Shown in pieces: positions 1 through 8,884 of a stretch of DNA of 64,000 nucleotides. The stretch's first letter is position 1, and every line of letters begins with the position of its first letter. This DNA comes from Paenibacillus periandrae (lineage in GTDB: Bacteria > Bacillota > Bacilli > Paenibacillales > NBRC-103111), in assembly GCF_022458865.1 (NCBI RefSeq), contig NZ_JAJNMU010000018.1, positions 62,001-126,000 of the forward strand, read 5' to 3'. The notes below the pieces were generated by a model. That model did not search any database. It saw only the letters and a list, made by a program, of their open reading frames with translations, and was not told where the DNA came from. A program made the translations under genes and the position numbers.

Positions 1-2140
1 ATTTGGGCGCGTTTGGCAAGCTTGATCCCAATTCGTACACCGTAGCTCCAGTTTTATTAACAATTTTCACATAAACCAGATCTACCACTGCCGTATTGGG
101 AGCAGCGATGCTGACGGTTAACGGAATCGTTACTAGAAGCTTCTGGCCGCTTACAGAAAGATTATTGATGGTTCCAGTCGTTGCAGTCGTTTCGAATTGT
201 GAAGCTGCATAAATAAGTTCGTTTTGTGTGGAACCTGCATGCTGTGTTAACGTTTCAGCCATATTCGGTCCATCGAAAACGGTGCCAGGCACGTCAGCCA
301 AAGCAGATGTACCCGTATAGCTCAAGGAATTGTTATAAACCAGATGCGCTTCCACCGCATAAAATTGGCTGGCATCCACAAAGTCATTTAAATTCAGGTT
401 AAGATTGACGATGCTTCCACTCGGTCCACCTGCCTGGGAAAGCGTGATATTAGCAGAACTAACAGGACTGCTGCCGACTGTAATTTGTGGAATCGGTACT
501 ACTGGGCTAAATCTACCGTACCTCTCGGTCTGAGCAGTCAGGTTGTATACCCCTATTGGCAAAGGAATGTTAAACACTACATCAGAATCTCCTTGTCCAA
601 GTGCACTGGAAAGCACAGTCGTACCGTTTAAAATATTAATATTTGTTGTGAAATCAGCTCTAAGTTTCAACTGAACTATGCCATTGTTGGTAGATGTAAC
701 CTGCGTTGGACTTATTAGCACAGGAGCCAATGGGAAAGGTAAACTGGAGCTGCCTCCGCTAGATCCACCACTTGTTCCAGGAGTCGTTGTTGTAGGGTTT
801 GTTGTGGTTGTGGTGTTTGTAGGCGTCGACGTATTGTTAGCTTTGTTCTGTTCGTACACTGCCCTCTCAGCAGCAGATAATTGCTTGAGGTATTCTGCTT
901 CCGCAAGCTTCGCAGCCTCTTCTTCCGCTTTTTTGTTAACTTCTTGCAAACGCTGTTTTTCTTTGGCTATCGCGTCCAGGATCGCTTTATATTTTTCAAG
1001 CTTCTCCTGTTCAAGCTTTTTCTGTTCAGCAAGCTTACGCTCTTTTTCTGCTTTCAGCTTATCTAATTCGGCCTGCTTTTGTTTTTCTTTTTCCAGATCC
1101 AAGCCTGCTGTGCGATCAAGAGGTTCAACTTTATTCAAATCGATCTTTTTGTCAATATCATTAATCTTGGCATTAGCTTCAGCCACAATCTGATTCATTT
1201 TATCCGGATCGATTTTCTTTTGCTCTAACGCAGCCTTAACAATATTGCCTATAATGTTATCCAGATTTTTACTGATCTTGTTCAAGGTCTCTATATCGTT
1301 GATCGTCAATGCGGAATTACCTGTGTCCGCTTTATTTTTTTCAGCAATTTCTGCTTTTTTCTTTTCAATAAACTCCGCGTTTTCTTTATCGATTTCCGCT
1401 TTGTTCTTGATGATAGCTTCCAATATTTCAGGAGAGGATCTTTCTACCAATTGAAAAATATCAATAATCTCTGTCTTGGCAGCCACATCTGTTATTTCGT
1501 CACGACCTGTTAAATTGATTTGCTGTGTAGGCAATAGCAACGTGGTATTGGTATTCTGCGGATTGCTGGTATCCGGCAGCTGATAAGTAGTTGTTGTCGT
1601 CAGAACAGCTCCCGCTCCAACCACGACAAAAGTCTCACCTGTTACTGGATTAACGCCTGTGTAAAATTGCGTACCTTTGACCCCCATTGTTGCCGTAGGA
1701 GTCTCAACTTCGAACTCATCCTCTGCGCCAACCAATGATTTAACCTTAACCCACATCGAACCCGCCCATGAAGATACCTTGGACTGCTTGCCGTTGCCCT
1801 CGCTAGCCAAGTCAGTGACACTCACCTCGGCATTGTCTCCAATTGTGATTTCATCATCATGGTCAGCTATTCTTACAACAGCCGAAGAGCTTGCTCCCGT
1901 AAAAATAACATCTCCCTGATTCAAAGTCATGTCTCCGTAGGCTGTATAGGACTTTGAGCCTCCTGATTTTTTAACGGTTACATTACCTTTGACCTTAACA
2001 ATGATAGCGGTCCGAGTACTCTTGGCCTGGATGGGCTCGGAGATTACGACAGACAGCAAGGAAAATATCATGCTAAATGCTACAAATAAAGACAAAAATG
2101 ATTTGCTGCCACCCATCCTTATCCTGTTCCAATATCCCAC
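1..2140 (-). CDS. secreted FecR-domain protein with long coiled coil, C-terminus off the window
   Basis: Open on the minus strand from a GTG at 2140 to the left edge with no stop, about 713 codons, so the C-terminus is missing. The GTG is preceded by AGGAG with 7 nt spacing; an in-frame ATG lies at 2116. The N-terminus is basic then hydrophobic (signal peptide, about residues 10-35). Residues about 40-180 match a FecR domain by pattern (IVKVKGNVTVKK, GDVIFTG, TPTATMGVKGTQF). Residues about 230-430 are a Lys/Glu/Ala-rich coiled coil, followed by a Thr/Pro/Ser/Gly linker and beta-rich segments. The last one (VEAHLVYNNS, then alternating hydrophobics) resembles a cohesin-like fold, which is only a guess. 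It lies 105 bp downstream of the CHASE2 cyclase with no terminator between, so the two are probably co-transcribed. In Gram-positives such FecR proteins are extracellular and of unknown role. Confidence 0.8.
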   Translation of the reverse strand, partial: MGYWNRIRMGGSKSFLSLFVAFSMIFSLLSVVISEPIQAKSTRTAIIVKVKGNVTVKKSGGSKSYTAYGDMTLNQGDVIFTGASSSAVVRIADHDDEITIGDNAEVSVTDLASEGNGKQSKVSSWAGSMWVKVKSLVGAEDEFEVETPTATMGVKGTQFYTGVNPVTGETFVVVGAGAVLTTTTTYQLPDTSNPQNTNTTLLLPTQQINLTGRDEITDVAAKTEIIDIFQLVERSSPEILEAIIKNKAEIDKENAEFIEKKKAEIAEKNKADTGNSALTINDIETLNKISKNLDNIIGNIVKAALEQKKIDPDKMNQIVAEANAKINDIDKKIDLNKVEPLDRTAGLDLEKEKQKQAELDKLKAEKERKLAEQKKLEQEKLEKYKAILDAIAKEKQRLQEVNKKAEEEAAKLAEAEYLKQLSAAERAVYEQNKANNTSTPTNTTTTTNPTTTTPGTSGGSSGGSSSLPFPLAPVLISPTQVTSTNNGIVQLKLRADFTTNINILNGTTVLSSALGQGDSDVVFNIPLPIGVYNLTAQTERYGRFSPVVPIPQITVGSSPVSSANITLSQAGGPSGSIVNLNLNLNDFVDASQFYAVEAHLVYNNSLSYTGTSALADVPGTVFDGPNMAETLTQHAGSTQNELIYAASQFETTATTGTINNLSVSGQKLLVTIPLTVSIAAPNTAVVDLVYVKIVNKTGATVYELGSSLPNAPK

Positions 2141-2245
2141 AATGAATCTCCTCTCGTTTTCTATCTGAAATATTTCTGAACAATCAGACTCTCTCTACCA
2201 ATTGTAATTTGAGAGACTTCAAATGGCAATGCAAAATTTGACACA

Positions 2246-4078
2246 TTATGAGACCTTGACCTGCTTTTTCCCCTCTACAGGAGCCCCTGTTATTCGGACT
2301 ACTTCAAACAGCTTGAGTGGAGCGCTTTTCCCTTTCATCAGCTTCTCCCCAGCAAACTCATATTCAAAATAATCCTTGGTTAAATCGTAGGTAGATTCAG
2401 AAACCCAAACCTTGTTCGGACGCGCATTGGATTCAATTCTCGCGGCTGTATTGACATTGTCTCCAATGGCCGTATAGTCCACACGAAGATAAGAACCAAT
2501 ATTGCCGACAACGACATCTCCAGTATTAATCCCGATCCGAATACTCAAGGTAACACCGTACTTAGCTTCAACGTCTCTGCGAATCTGCTCCATTCCCTCC
2601 TGTATTTCAAAGCCGGTTTTGACTGCATAGTAAGCATGATCGGGCACATCCAACGGTGCATTGTACAGGATCATTGCAGCATCACCGATAAACTTGTCAA
2701 TAGTTCCACGGTTCTGAAGGGTAACCTCAGTAATCAGGTTAAACATCATATTGAGGAAGTCGACGACCTCTTCGGGCTTAAGCTTCTCTGATAGTGGAGT
2801 AAACCCGCTGACATCCAGAAATAGCAAGGACAATTCCCGCTTAATTCCGCCAAGCTGAATTTCCGAGTCGCTATTAGCAATTTCTTTAACTAGATCAGGC
2901 GAAATATAACGTCCAAATTGCTTGGTGATGTAATTTTTTTGCTTTGTCTCAAAATAGGTTTTCATCGCGATATTGCCAATATAGGAAATGAGTCCGCTTA
3001 AAACAGCCCCAATTGTGTCGAGGTATTGGTCGTTGTATGTAAAGGTTATATATTGCAGTGCCAAAAGACCCAGGGATACGCCAAAAACCAATACGATGCT
3101 TGTAATCGGTTTAAGCCTCCATGTGAGGAAACCGAACAACAGGATCATCAAAGCGGACATCGCTAACGTAATTGCACCACTGACAGGGACAATAACCTTC
3201 TGATTCAATATTTGATTCAGGATGTTCGCATGGGCATAAACCAGATGCATGTGGCGTTCAATAGGTGTGATACCTTCATCCGATCCGGGTGCCGTGTAAC
3301 CAACCAGAATAATGCGATCCTTGAACACTTGTGGAGGGATTTCCCCCTTAAGCACCTTGGCGAATGAAATGGTTTCAAAATCAAATTCCTTGCCTTCCCA
3401 TTTGATCAGCATTTCCGACTTGGGGCGATTTTGAAGCACAGGAAGGTTCAAATATTTCGTTACATCAACTCCAGCCACCTGTGCCAATGCCAGACCGAGC
3501 GTCGGAAAAACGCCATCAGGTGTATTGATTTGCAGCCAGTTTGTACGGATAACTCCGTCCGTATCAAAGGCCGCGTTGATGTGTGCCTTGTTTACTGATT
3601 TTTGAATCATTGGAATTGGTTGGTCGGTTTTGCGGGCCATAATGAGCTCGCCCTCCTTCACCTTGCTCGATCGGTCAAAGTCACCTTCCAAATCGGCGTG
3701 TGAAGGAAAAATAATGTTTTTGTGTTTGGTCAGCTCATCTGCAAGCAGCTTATCGCTTTCCGGGAAATTGCTCTCCGTATAAAGCTCAATATCAAAGCCG
3801 ATTGCTTTGGCGCCAGCCGCTTCCAGCTGACTGATCAACTGTGCATACACTTTACGGTCCCACGGATACGGACCGACTTCTTTAATCGAGGTTGTATCGA
3901 TCCCGATGACAAGAATATCCTCATGCGGTGCTCCGGACATCGATTGTTTCATATTGATGTCGAATACTTGATCGGATAATACCTTCCATAGTCCAAATAC
4001 GAGAAAAATCAGACAAATACCTACAACAAGTGCATTACCTATAACTATGACGGCAGATTTGCTGACACCTTTTTTCAT
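2246..4078 (-). CDS. CHASE2 sensor adenylate/guanylate cyclase
   Basis: Membrane receptor of class III nucleotidyl cyclase type, 610 aa. TM1 is about residues 9-33, the extracellular CHASE2 domain about 34-300, then three TM helices to about 390, and a cytoplasmic cyclase domain about 420-600. Catalytic features are present: the metal Asp in FLDVSGF, the second Asp in FIGDAAM, the purine-selecting Lys in TIDKF and Asp in VDYTAIGD, and the transition-state Asn/Arg in NTAARIE. The Lys/Asp pair predicts ATP use and cAMP production. An upstream TTG (4096) is in frame, but ATG 4078 has an AGGGGG site 6 nt before it and is preferred. The downstream neighbour is the secreted FecR protein, which suggests an envelope-sensing pair. 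Family assignment is firm; ligand and cAMP target are unknown. Confidence 0.93.
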   Translation of the reverse strand: MKKGVSKSAVIVIGNALVVGICLIFLVFGLWKVLSDQVFDINMKQSMSGAPHEDILVIGIDTTSIKEVGPYPWDRKVYAQLISQLEAAGAKAIGFDIELYTESNFPESDKLLADELTKHKNIIFPSHADLEGDFDRSSKVKEGELIMARKTDQPIPMIQKSVNKAHINAAFDTDGVIRTNWLQINTPDGVFPTLGLALAQVAGVDVTKYLNLPVLQNRPKSEMLIKWEGKEFDFETISFAKVLKGEIPPQVFKDRIILVGYTAPGSDEGITPIERHMHLVYAHANILNQILNQKVIVPVSGAITLAMSALMILLFGFLTWRLKPITSIVLVFGVSLGLLALQYITFTYNDQYLDTIGAVLSGLISYIGNIAMKTYFETKQKNYITKQFGRYISPDLVKEIANSDSEIQLGGIKRELSLLFLDVSGFTPLSEKLKPEEVVDFLNMMFNLITEVTLQNRGTIDKFIGDAAMILYNAPLDVPDHAYYAVKTGFEIQEGMEQIRRDVEAKYGVTLSIRIGINTGDVVVGNIGSYLRVDYTAIGDNVNTAARIESNARPNKVWVSESTYDLTKDYFEYEFAGEKLMKGKSAPLKLFEVVRITGAPVEGKKQVKVS

Positions 4079-4157
4079 TTTTAGCCCCCTACCCAAAGAT
4101 TCGCTCTAATATTACCATACTTTTTTCCCTAAACACATAAATTTCGCAACATTTCAC

Positions 4158-4208
4158 AAAAAAAAGACCTTTCTCCCAAGGCATAAATCCCTGTAGAAAA
4201 AGGCTTTT
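4158..4208 (-). terminator. rho-independent terminator after ferredoxin gene
   Basis: On the minus strand AAAAGCCTTTTTCT pairs with AGAAAGGTC and is followed by a run of eight T. It lies 50 bp downstream of the ferredoxin stop and separates it from the cyclase gene. Confidence 0.8.
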
Positions 4209-4257
4209 GGTAAAAATTGCTATTAGATGTTCAAAAATCTCTCTTGAACACTATTAC

Positions 4258-4491
4258 TTAGTTAAATGGAGAATCTGCAACCTTGATTGAATCTGTAGGG
4301 CAGCCATCCTGAGCATCCTGCAAATCATCGTATAAATCGTCCGGAATTTCGGTTACGCCTCTATTTCCATCGTTGTCAAAAATAACTTCGGCCAATCCTT
4401 CATCATCATAATCATAAATGTCTGGTGCCGTAGCGCCACAAGCGCCACAGGCGATACAGGTGTCTTTTTCTACCCAAGTATATTTTGCCAT
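4258..4491 (-). CDS. fer: [4Fe-4S] ferredoxin, Bacillus type
   Basis: Small acidic electron carrier of 77 aa holding a single [4Fe-4S] cluster. Ligands visible are Cys12, Cys15, Cys18 (CIACGAC) and Cys64 in GCPTDSI, the arrangement of Bacillus monocluster ferredoxins. The stretch APDIYDYDDEG between them is typical of the family. It starts at ATG with AGGAGG upstream and has its own sigma-A promoter and terminator, so it is monocistronic. It would deliver low-potential electrons to cytosolic reductases or P450s; the partner is not evident here. Confidence 0.95.
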   Translation of the reverse strand: MAKYTWVEKDTCIACGACGATAPDIYDYDDEGLAEVIFDNDGNRGVTEIPDDLYDDLQDAQDGCPTDSIKVADSPFN

Positions 4492-4527
4492 TGTTAGTTT
4501 CCCTCCTAAATTGTAAGCTCATCCTAG

Positions 4528-4556
4528 AATATAATATAAAACAAGCAAAAGTTCAA
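4528..4556 (-). promoter_or_regulatory. sigma-A promoter of fer
   Basis: Minus strand TTGAAC (4556-4551), 17-nt spacer, TATATT (4533-4528), about 30 bp ahead of the fer ribosome site. Confidence 0.65.
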
Positions 4557-4575
4557 TTAAAAAAGTAAATTAACC

Positions 4576-5070
4576 TTACATACGTCTACGAATCCAACCT
4601 GCTATAGAAGCAACATCATCGGGCTCAAAAAAAGGAACTCCTGCAACACTATATGCTTTAAGATCCTCAGGAGCGACAACGGCAATAGGCAAATGATTCA
4701 ATTCAGAGAGAATATCTGCCTGCTCCTTATTGCGAAACAGTGCGACTTGTTCATGATTCCCCTTTTTGAACCCTTCTATTAGTATGAGCTCAAATCCTTC
4801 TGCTTGCAGCCTTGTCAGCATCATCTCCAGCGAGAAGGACTCTCTATGCATTATAACAGAGGAATTGGGGGAAATAATCACCGTCGCTGCTGCACCTGCC
4901 TCTACAAATTGGGCGGAGTCGGTTCCAGACGCCTCTGTATAATGTCCATGAGCATCATGTTTTACTACTGCACAACGAATGCTTATGCTTGTAAAGTAGC
5001 TGACGAGTCGGGAAATCAGCCTTGTTTTGCCGCTGTTGGAGAAACCAGCGAAGCCAATCACAGCCGCCAT
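4576..5070 (-). CDS. mobB: molybdopterin-guanine dinucleotide biosynthesis adaptor MobB
   Basis: GTP-binding protein of 164 aa that assists MobA in attaching GMP to molybdopterin. The P-loop GFSNSGKT sits at residues 9-16; KHDAHGH and the hydrophobic strand LILIEGFK are further MobB hallmarks. It starts at ATG 5070, only 2 bp after the dinB stop, with GGAGG and a 7-nt spacer lying inside the dinB 3' end, so the two genes are translationally close. No other Mo-cofactor gene is in the window. Confidence 0.9.
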   Translation of the reverse strand: MAAVIGFAGFSNSGKTRLISRLVSYFTSISIRCAVVKHDAHGHYTEASGTDSAQFVEAGAAATVIISPNSSVIMHRESFSLEMMLTRLQAEGFELILIEGFKKGNHEQVALFRNKEQADILSELNHLPIAVVAPEDLKAYSVAGVPFFEPDDVASIAGWIRRRM

Positions 5071-5072
5071 GC

Positions 5073-6368
5073 CTATTCCTCCTCAAAGCGCCGCTGCTTT
5101 AGATGGTCCATCTGCAAAGAAGTACCTCTCAGCTTGTGATTCCGAATCAAAGCGGATGGGTCGTCACCCAGCATGCCAGCGGTTAAAACCGCATTTTCGC
5201 CAAATTTGTCACGTAGGGCGTCCAGGGTTTGGACCAGCTTATCCTTCATCGGCTGCTTCTGATAATCGAACAAATCCAATTGAATTGCGGCTTCCTTTTT
5301 GTCCAACAGGTTTTGCAGAGTGATACCCAGCAAGCGAATGGGCTTTCCTGGATGCCAATGCTCATCAAACAGCTTACATGCTGTCCTGTAAATGTCTTCA
5401 CGGATTTCCGTAGGAGTTGACAACGTAGCAGCCCTTGTAATGGTTCGCATATCCGGATCACGAATCGTAATTGATATGGTTTGAGCCAGAAGCTGCTGCC
5501 TGCGCATTCGACGGCCCACCTGATCAGCCAAATTAAGAAACACTCTAAATATTGCCGTTCGGTCCGTAAAATTAGTCGGCAAAGTCGTTGTATGTCCTAT
5601 GGATTTGCTCTGCTCTCGCTCCGAATGAACAACAGAAGCGTCCTCCCCATTGGCAGCGTTCTTCAATACAGCTCCCATGATGCCAAAATGCTCCGACAGC
5701 AAGTGTTCATCAGCCTTTGCGAGCTGGCCTAATGTCTGAATATTCAACAGCCTGAGCTTGTCCGCAGTTTTACTCCCAATTCCGTAAAGCTGATTGCAGG
5801 GCTTGTCCCATAATACCTTTGACACATCCCTTTTACGCAAAATCGTGATACCATTCGGCTTCTTCATATCCGAGGCCATCTTGGCCAGCAGCTTATTGGG
5901 TGCTATACCGATTGAACAAGGCAGCAATAATTCCCGGCGTATACGGGACTGCAGCTGTTCTGCAATATCAATAGGTGTCCCAAATTGCTTGGACCCCGTA
6001 ATATCGATATAGCATTCATCAATGGACATCGCCTCAATCAGAGGAGAATAGTCATATGCAATTTTCATAAACCTTTGTGAAAATTCACGGTACAGATCAA
6101 AGTCAGGACGAATAAGAATGAGATCTGGACATTGCTTCAGCGCTTGCCCCACCTGCATGCCAGTCTTGACGCCTTTGGCCCGAGCCGTATAGGAGCAGGT
6201 TACAACAATACCTTTCCGAAGCTCTACGCTCCCGGCAACCGCAGTGGGCTTGTTACGATAAAGCTCAGGGGCTACCGCTTCGTGCACGGAGCAGTAAAAA
6301 GCATTCATATCGATATGCAAAATGACTCTGCCATTAACCGGATAAGCTTCATGATTCGCCTTATTCAT
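5073..6368 (-). CDS. dinB: DNA polymerase IV (Y family)
   Basis: Error-prone translesion polymerase, 431 aa, slightly longer than typical Pol IV. Motifs: ILHIDMNAF near residues 16-24 (metal Asp20), the steric-gate region FYCSV, the catalytic SIDECYID near residue 115, helix-hairpin-helix IGSKTADKL, and a little-finger region ending in QLDLF. The tail TSLQMDHLKQRRFEE is divergent. ATG 6368 has no recognisable ribosome site; instead it overlaps the stop of a 31-codon ORF (ATGA), suggesting translational coupling. mobB follows 2 bp downstream. No clear LexA box was found upstream by eye. Confidence 0.92.
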   Translation of the reverse strand: MNKANHEAYPVNGRVILHIDMNAFYCSVHEAVAPELYRNKPTAVAGSVELRKGIVVTCSYTARAKGVKTGMQVGQALKQCPDLILIRPDFDLYREFSQRFMKIAYDYSPLIEAMSIDECYIDITGSKQFGTPIDIAEQLQSRIRRELLLPCSIGIAPNKLLAKMASDMKKPNGITILRKRDVSKVLWDKPCNQLYGIGSKTADKLRLLNIQTLGQLAKADEHLLSEHFGIMGAVLKNAANGEDASVVHSEREQSKSIGHTTTLPTNFTDRTAIFRVFLNLADQVGRRMRRQQLLAQTISITIRDPDMRTITRAATLSTPTEIREDIYRTACKLFDEHWHPGKPIRLLGITLQNLLDKKEAAIQLDLFDYQKQPMKDKLVQTLDALRDKFGENAVLTAGMLGDDPSALIRNHKLRGTSLQMDHLKQRRFEEE

Positions 6369-6460
6369 ATTCGGTACAAATGGTTCAACAATTTAAATTC
6401 TATGAGGGACGAGCCTTGAATATAATTAAATGTGATAGCTCTGGTTGCTTGCGTAGACAT
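6365..6460 (-). CDS. possible 31-aa leader peptide ORF overlapping dinB start
   Basis: ATG at 6460 is preceded by GGGGGTG with 8 nt spacing. The frame runs 31 codons (MSTQATRAITF... ending LNHLYRI) and stops at a TGA sharing ATGA with the dinB start. dinB itself lacks a ribosome site, so this ORF may serve to bring ribosomes to it. The peptide has no recognised homology; it could be chance, since 31 open codons are not rare. Confidence 0.4.
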   Translation of the reverse strand: MSTQATRAITFNYIQGSSLIEFKLLNHLYRI

Positions 6461-6600
6461 CAGTCATGCACCCCCACGAGTTAGCCTTACATTTTAAATA
6501 AATAAAAGGATTTCACTCACAAGCATACCTTTACGAGAGTATGAGGTCAACTGTTCAAACCGTCTATTTTGTGAAAAGAATACCTTATCGATATTTGTTG

Positions 6601-6609
6601 TGGTATAAT
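6601..6609 (+). promoter_or_regulatory. extended -10 promoter of cimA
   Basis: TGGTATAAT, a perfect TATAAT with the TGn extension; the -35 region is weak. It lies 48 bp ahead of the cimA start. Confidence 0.65.
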
Positions 6610-6625
6610 ACTACATTATATTTCG

Positions 6626-6639
6626 TGAAAGCGTTACAG
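6626..6639 (+). promoter_or_regulatory. cre-like (CcpA) site in cimA leader
   Basis: TGAAAGCGTTACAG fits 12 of 14 positions of the Bacillus cre consensus TGWAARCGYTWNCW. It lies about 10-25 nt downstream of the predicted transcription start and just before the ribosome site, a position typical of CcpA roadblock repression. Confidence 0.45.
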
Positions 6640-6656
6640 GATCAGGAGGACTAATT

Positions 6657-8276
6657 ATGGCTAATTTCGTGAAAATTTTTGATACTACGTTAAGAGATGG
6701 CACCCAAGGTGAAGGGATCAGCTTATCGGTCGAGGACAAGATGAAAATCGCCCGTAAACTGGACTCGCTCGGTGTTCACTATATAGAAGGTGGATGGCCT
6801 GGCAGTAACAACAAGGATATTGAGTTTTTTATGCGCGTGCATGAGCTTGAATTAAAAAATGCGAAAATTACCGCGTTTGGAAGCACACGTCGGAAAGGCA
6901 TTCTTCCCGAAGATGATGTGAATCTGAACCGTATTCTCGAGGTCGGTGTTCCTGTTGCGACAATTTTCGGAAAATCGTGGGACTTTCATGTTCATCATGC
7001 CATTCAAACAACACTTGAAGAAAATCTTGCGATGATTTACGATTCCGTTCACTACTTAAAAAGTAAAGGTCTTGAAGTCATCTATGACGCCGAGCACTTT
7101 TTTGATGGTTATAAAAATAATACCGAATACGCGCTTCAAACAATCAAACAAGCTGAGAAAGCCGGAGCTGACTGGATTGTACTATGCGATACCAACGGTG
7201 GTTCACTGCCCCATGAAGTCACGGAAATTGTAACAGAGGTCAGGAAGGCTCTTTCAATCCCGATCGGGATTCATGCCCACAATGATTGTGAGGTTGGCGT
7301 AGCCAACAGCCTGGCTGCTGTGATGGCAGGCGCAACGCAAGTGCAAGGGACGATCAACGGCTTTGGTGAGCGCTGCGGCAACGCCAATTTGTGCTCGATC
7401 ATTCCCAATCTGCAGTTAAAGCTGAACTATTCCTGTATCAGCTCTTCACAGCTTGAAAGCCTGACAAGCGTAGCCAAGTATGTCAGTGAAATTGCCAATA
7501 TGCATTTGCCTGTTAATCAAGCTTATATCGGATCTGCAGCGTTTGCCCATAAAGGCGGCATTCATGTTTCTGCGATTATGCGCAACGCGAGCACCTATGA
7601 GCACATTACACCTGAGCTTGTCGGAAACAAACAGCGTGTACTTGTATCCGAATTGGCGGGTCAGAGCAATCTTGTGTTCAAGGCACAGGAGCTTGGCATC
7701 GACTTTAACAGCAGCAATCAGGAGTCCCGTCAGCTTATTGAGCAAATCAAGGAAATGGAGCATCAAGGCTACCAATTCGAAGGTGCCGATGCTTCTCTGG
7801 AGCTTCTGATTCGTGATGCCTACGGAAATTCCGAGGAAGTATTTGTGCTTGAATCGTTCAAGATCATGGTTGTGAAGACGATCAACCAACCGGTTGTTAC
7901 GGAAGCTATCGTGAAGCTGAAGGTCAATGGCGAGTCTGTATATAATGCCGCAGAGGGCAATGGTCCTGTGAACGCTCTGGATAATGCACTGCGCAAATGC
8001 TTGCTGCAATATTATCCTGCTCTGGAGAACATTCATCTCAGCGACTATAAGGTACGCGTTCTGGATGAAAAGGATAATACAGCGGGCAAAGTGCGTGTCC
8101 TGATAGAATCTTCTGACTTTGACAACACCTGGAGCACGATCGGAGTTTCTGCCAATATTATCGAAGCCAGCTGGCAGGCGTTAACCGACAGCATTCGTTA
8201 CGCTTTAATCGGCAAACCGAGAACTCAAGTACAGCCAGAGGAACAGAAAGAACGTTTGGGGCTCGTTAATCATTAA
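6657..8276 (+). CDS. cimA: citramalate synthase
   Basis: Condenses pyruvate with acetyl-CoA to (R)-citramalate, the first step of the threonine-independent route to isoleucine. 539 aa, usual for the long CimA class. DTTLRDGTQGEG at residues 9-20 holds the metal-binding Asp and catalytic Arg; GIHAHNDCEVG is the His-x-His metal motif; GTINGFGERCGNANL is the HMGL/LeuA signature; the C-terminal 150 residues form the LeuA-type allosteric domain. Strong AGGAGG 6 nt before ATG. Monocistronic, with a bidirectional terminator at 8306. A related isopropylmalate or homocitrate synthase is possible, but the N-terminal pattern and length favour CimA. Confidence 0.88.
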   Translation: MANFVKIFDTTLRDGTQGEGISLSVEDKMKIARKLDSLGVHYIEGGWPGSNNKDIEFFMRVHELELKNAKITAFGSTRRKGILPEDDVNLNRILEVGVPVATIFGKSWDFHVHHAIQTTLEENLAMIYDSVHYLKSKGLEVIYDAEHFFDGYKNNTEYALQTIKQAEKAGADWIVLCDTNGGSLPHEVTEIVTEVRKALSIPIGIHAHNDCEVGVANSLAAVMAGATQVQGTINGFGERCGNANLCSIIPNLQLKLNYSCISSSQLESLTSVAKYVSEIANMHLPVNQAYIGSAAFAHKGGIHVSAIMRNASTYEHITPELVGNKQRVLVSELAGQSNLVFKAQELGIDFNSSNQESRQLIEQIKEMEHQGYQFEGADASLELLIRDAYGNSEEVFVLESFKIMVVKTINQPVVTEAIVKLKVNGESVYNAAEGNGPVNALDNALRKCLLQYYPALENIHLSDYKVRVLDEKDNTAGKVRVLIESSDFDNTWSTIGVSANIIEASWQALTDSIRYALIGKPRTQVQPEEQKERLGLVNH

Positions 8277-8305
8277 GCTGCAGCCACTCATATCATTTGT
8301 ATTCA

Positions 8306-8345
8306 AAAACCGCCACGGTGATGTATCCATCACAATGGCGGTTTT
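8306..8345. terminator. bidirectional terminator between cimA and tlpA-like gene
   Basis: AAAACCGCCA and TGGCGGTTTT flank a second inner stem TGATG/CATCA. It has T-runs on both strands and serves the two convergent genes; the stop of the minus-strand gene (8330) lies within it. Confidence 0.85.
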
Positions 8346-8884
8346 GGTTCTTTATTGAGCAGCAGCCTGATTTTGGCTTCAAGCGATTTTGCTGGCAGCA
8401 CATGAATGACGTCCACCAGGACACCCTCTTTATTGATCAGAAAGCTCGTAGGAACTACCTGCAGCCGATATTGTTCTGCTGTAAGCCCCTTCGAATCCAA
8501 CAGCACTGGAAAAGTCAGCCCGTATTGCTTCACAAAACCTTGTACATCCTGTAAACGATCTCCCTTCGTCACATTAACCGCATAAATATCCAATTCATCC
8601 TTATAGGCTTCATACATACGATTTAGATCTGGTGCCTCTTCATGACAAGGACCACACCATGAAGCCCAGAAATTGATTATAAGCGGCTTGTCCCTTGCCC
8701 CTCCTACATGATAACTCTTACCGTCCAAGCCTTGTAAATCAAATTCAGGAGCCGGCTGATTACGTGCTGCGACCGGACCGAACCTTCCTGCTGCAACAGA
8801 TTTATGGGTATTCAGCTTGTCCAAACTCACCATTTCCCCCATTAGCATCAGAGCAAGCATCACCGCTATTGTTGTTAGCTTCAC
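8330..8884 (-). CDS. TlpA/ResA-like membrane-anchored thiol-disulfide oxidoreductase
   Basis: Extracytoplasmic thioredoxin-fold protein, 184 aa. A hydrophobic N-terminal anchor covers residues about 4-20, then the AhpC/TSA-type redoxin fold APEFDLQGLDGK; the redox motif is WCGPC with Cys77 and Cys80, and the cis-Pro is in VVPTSFLIN. It probably keeps cysteines of exported proteins (for example cytochromes) reduced. The start is GTG 8884 with a GAAAGGG site about 10 nt upstream. There is no cytochrome-maturation neighbour, so the substrate cannot be inferred. Confidence 0.88.
   Translation of the reverse strand: MKLTTIAVMLALMLMGEMVSLDKLNTHKSVAAGRFGPVAARNQPAPEFDLQGLDGKSYHVGGARDKPLIINFWASWCGPCHEEAPDLNRMYEAYKDELDIYAVNVTKGDRLQDVQGFVKQYGLTFPVLLDSKGLTAEQYRLQVVPTSFLINKEGVLVDVIHVLPAKSLEAKIRLLLNKEPKPPL

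Noticed and set aside
678..1193. 171-aa plus-strand ORF over the FecR coiled-coil gene
   Set aside because: Lies antisense to the minus-strand coiled coil; its Ser/Phe-rich, low-complexity sequence is what reversed Lys/Glu codons give, and it lacks a ribosome site.
6420..6656. T-box leader for cimA
   Set aside because: No AGGGTGG antiterminator phrase and no terminator before cimA; only a promoter and a cre-like site are seen.
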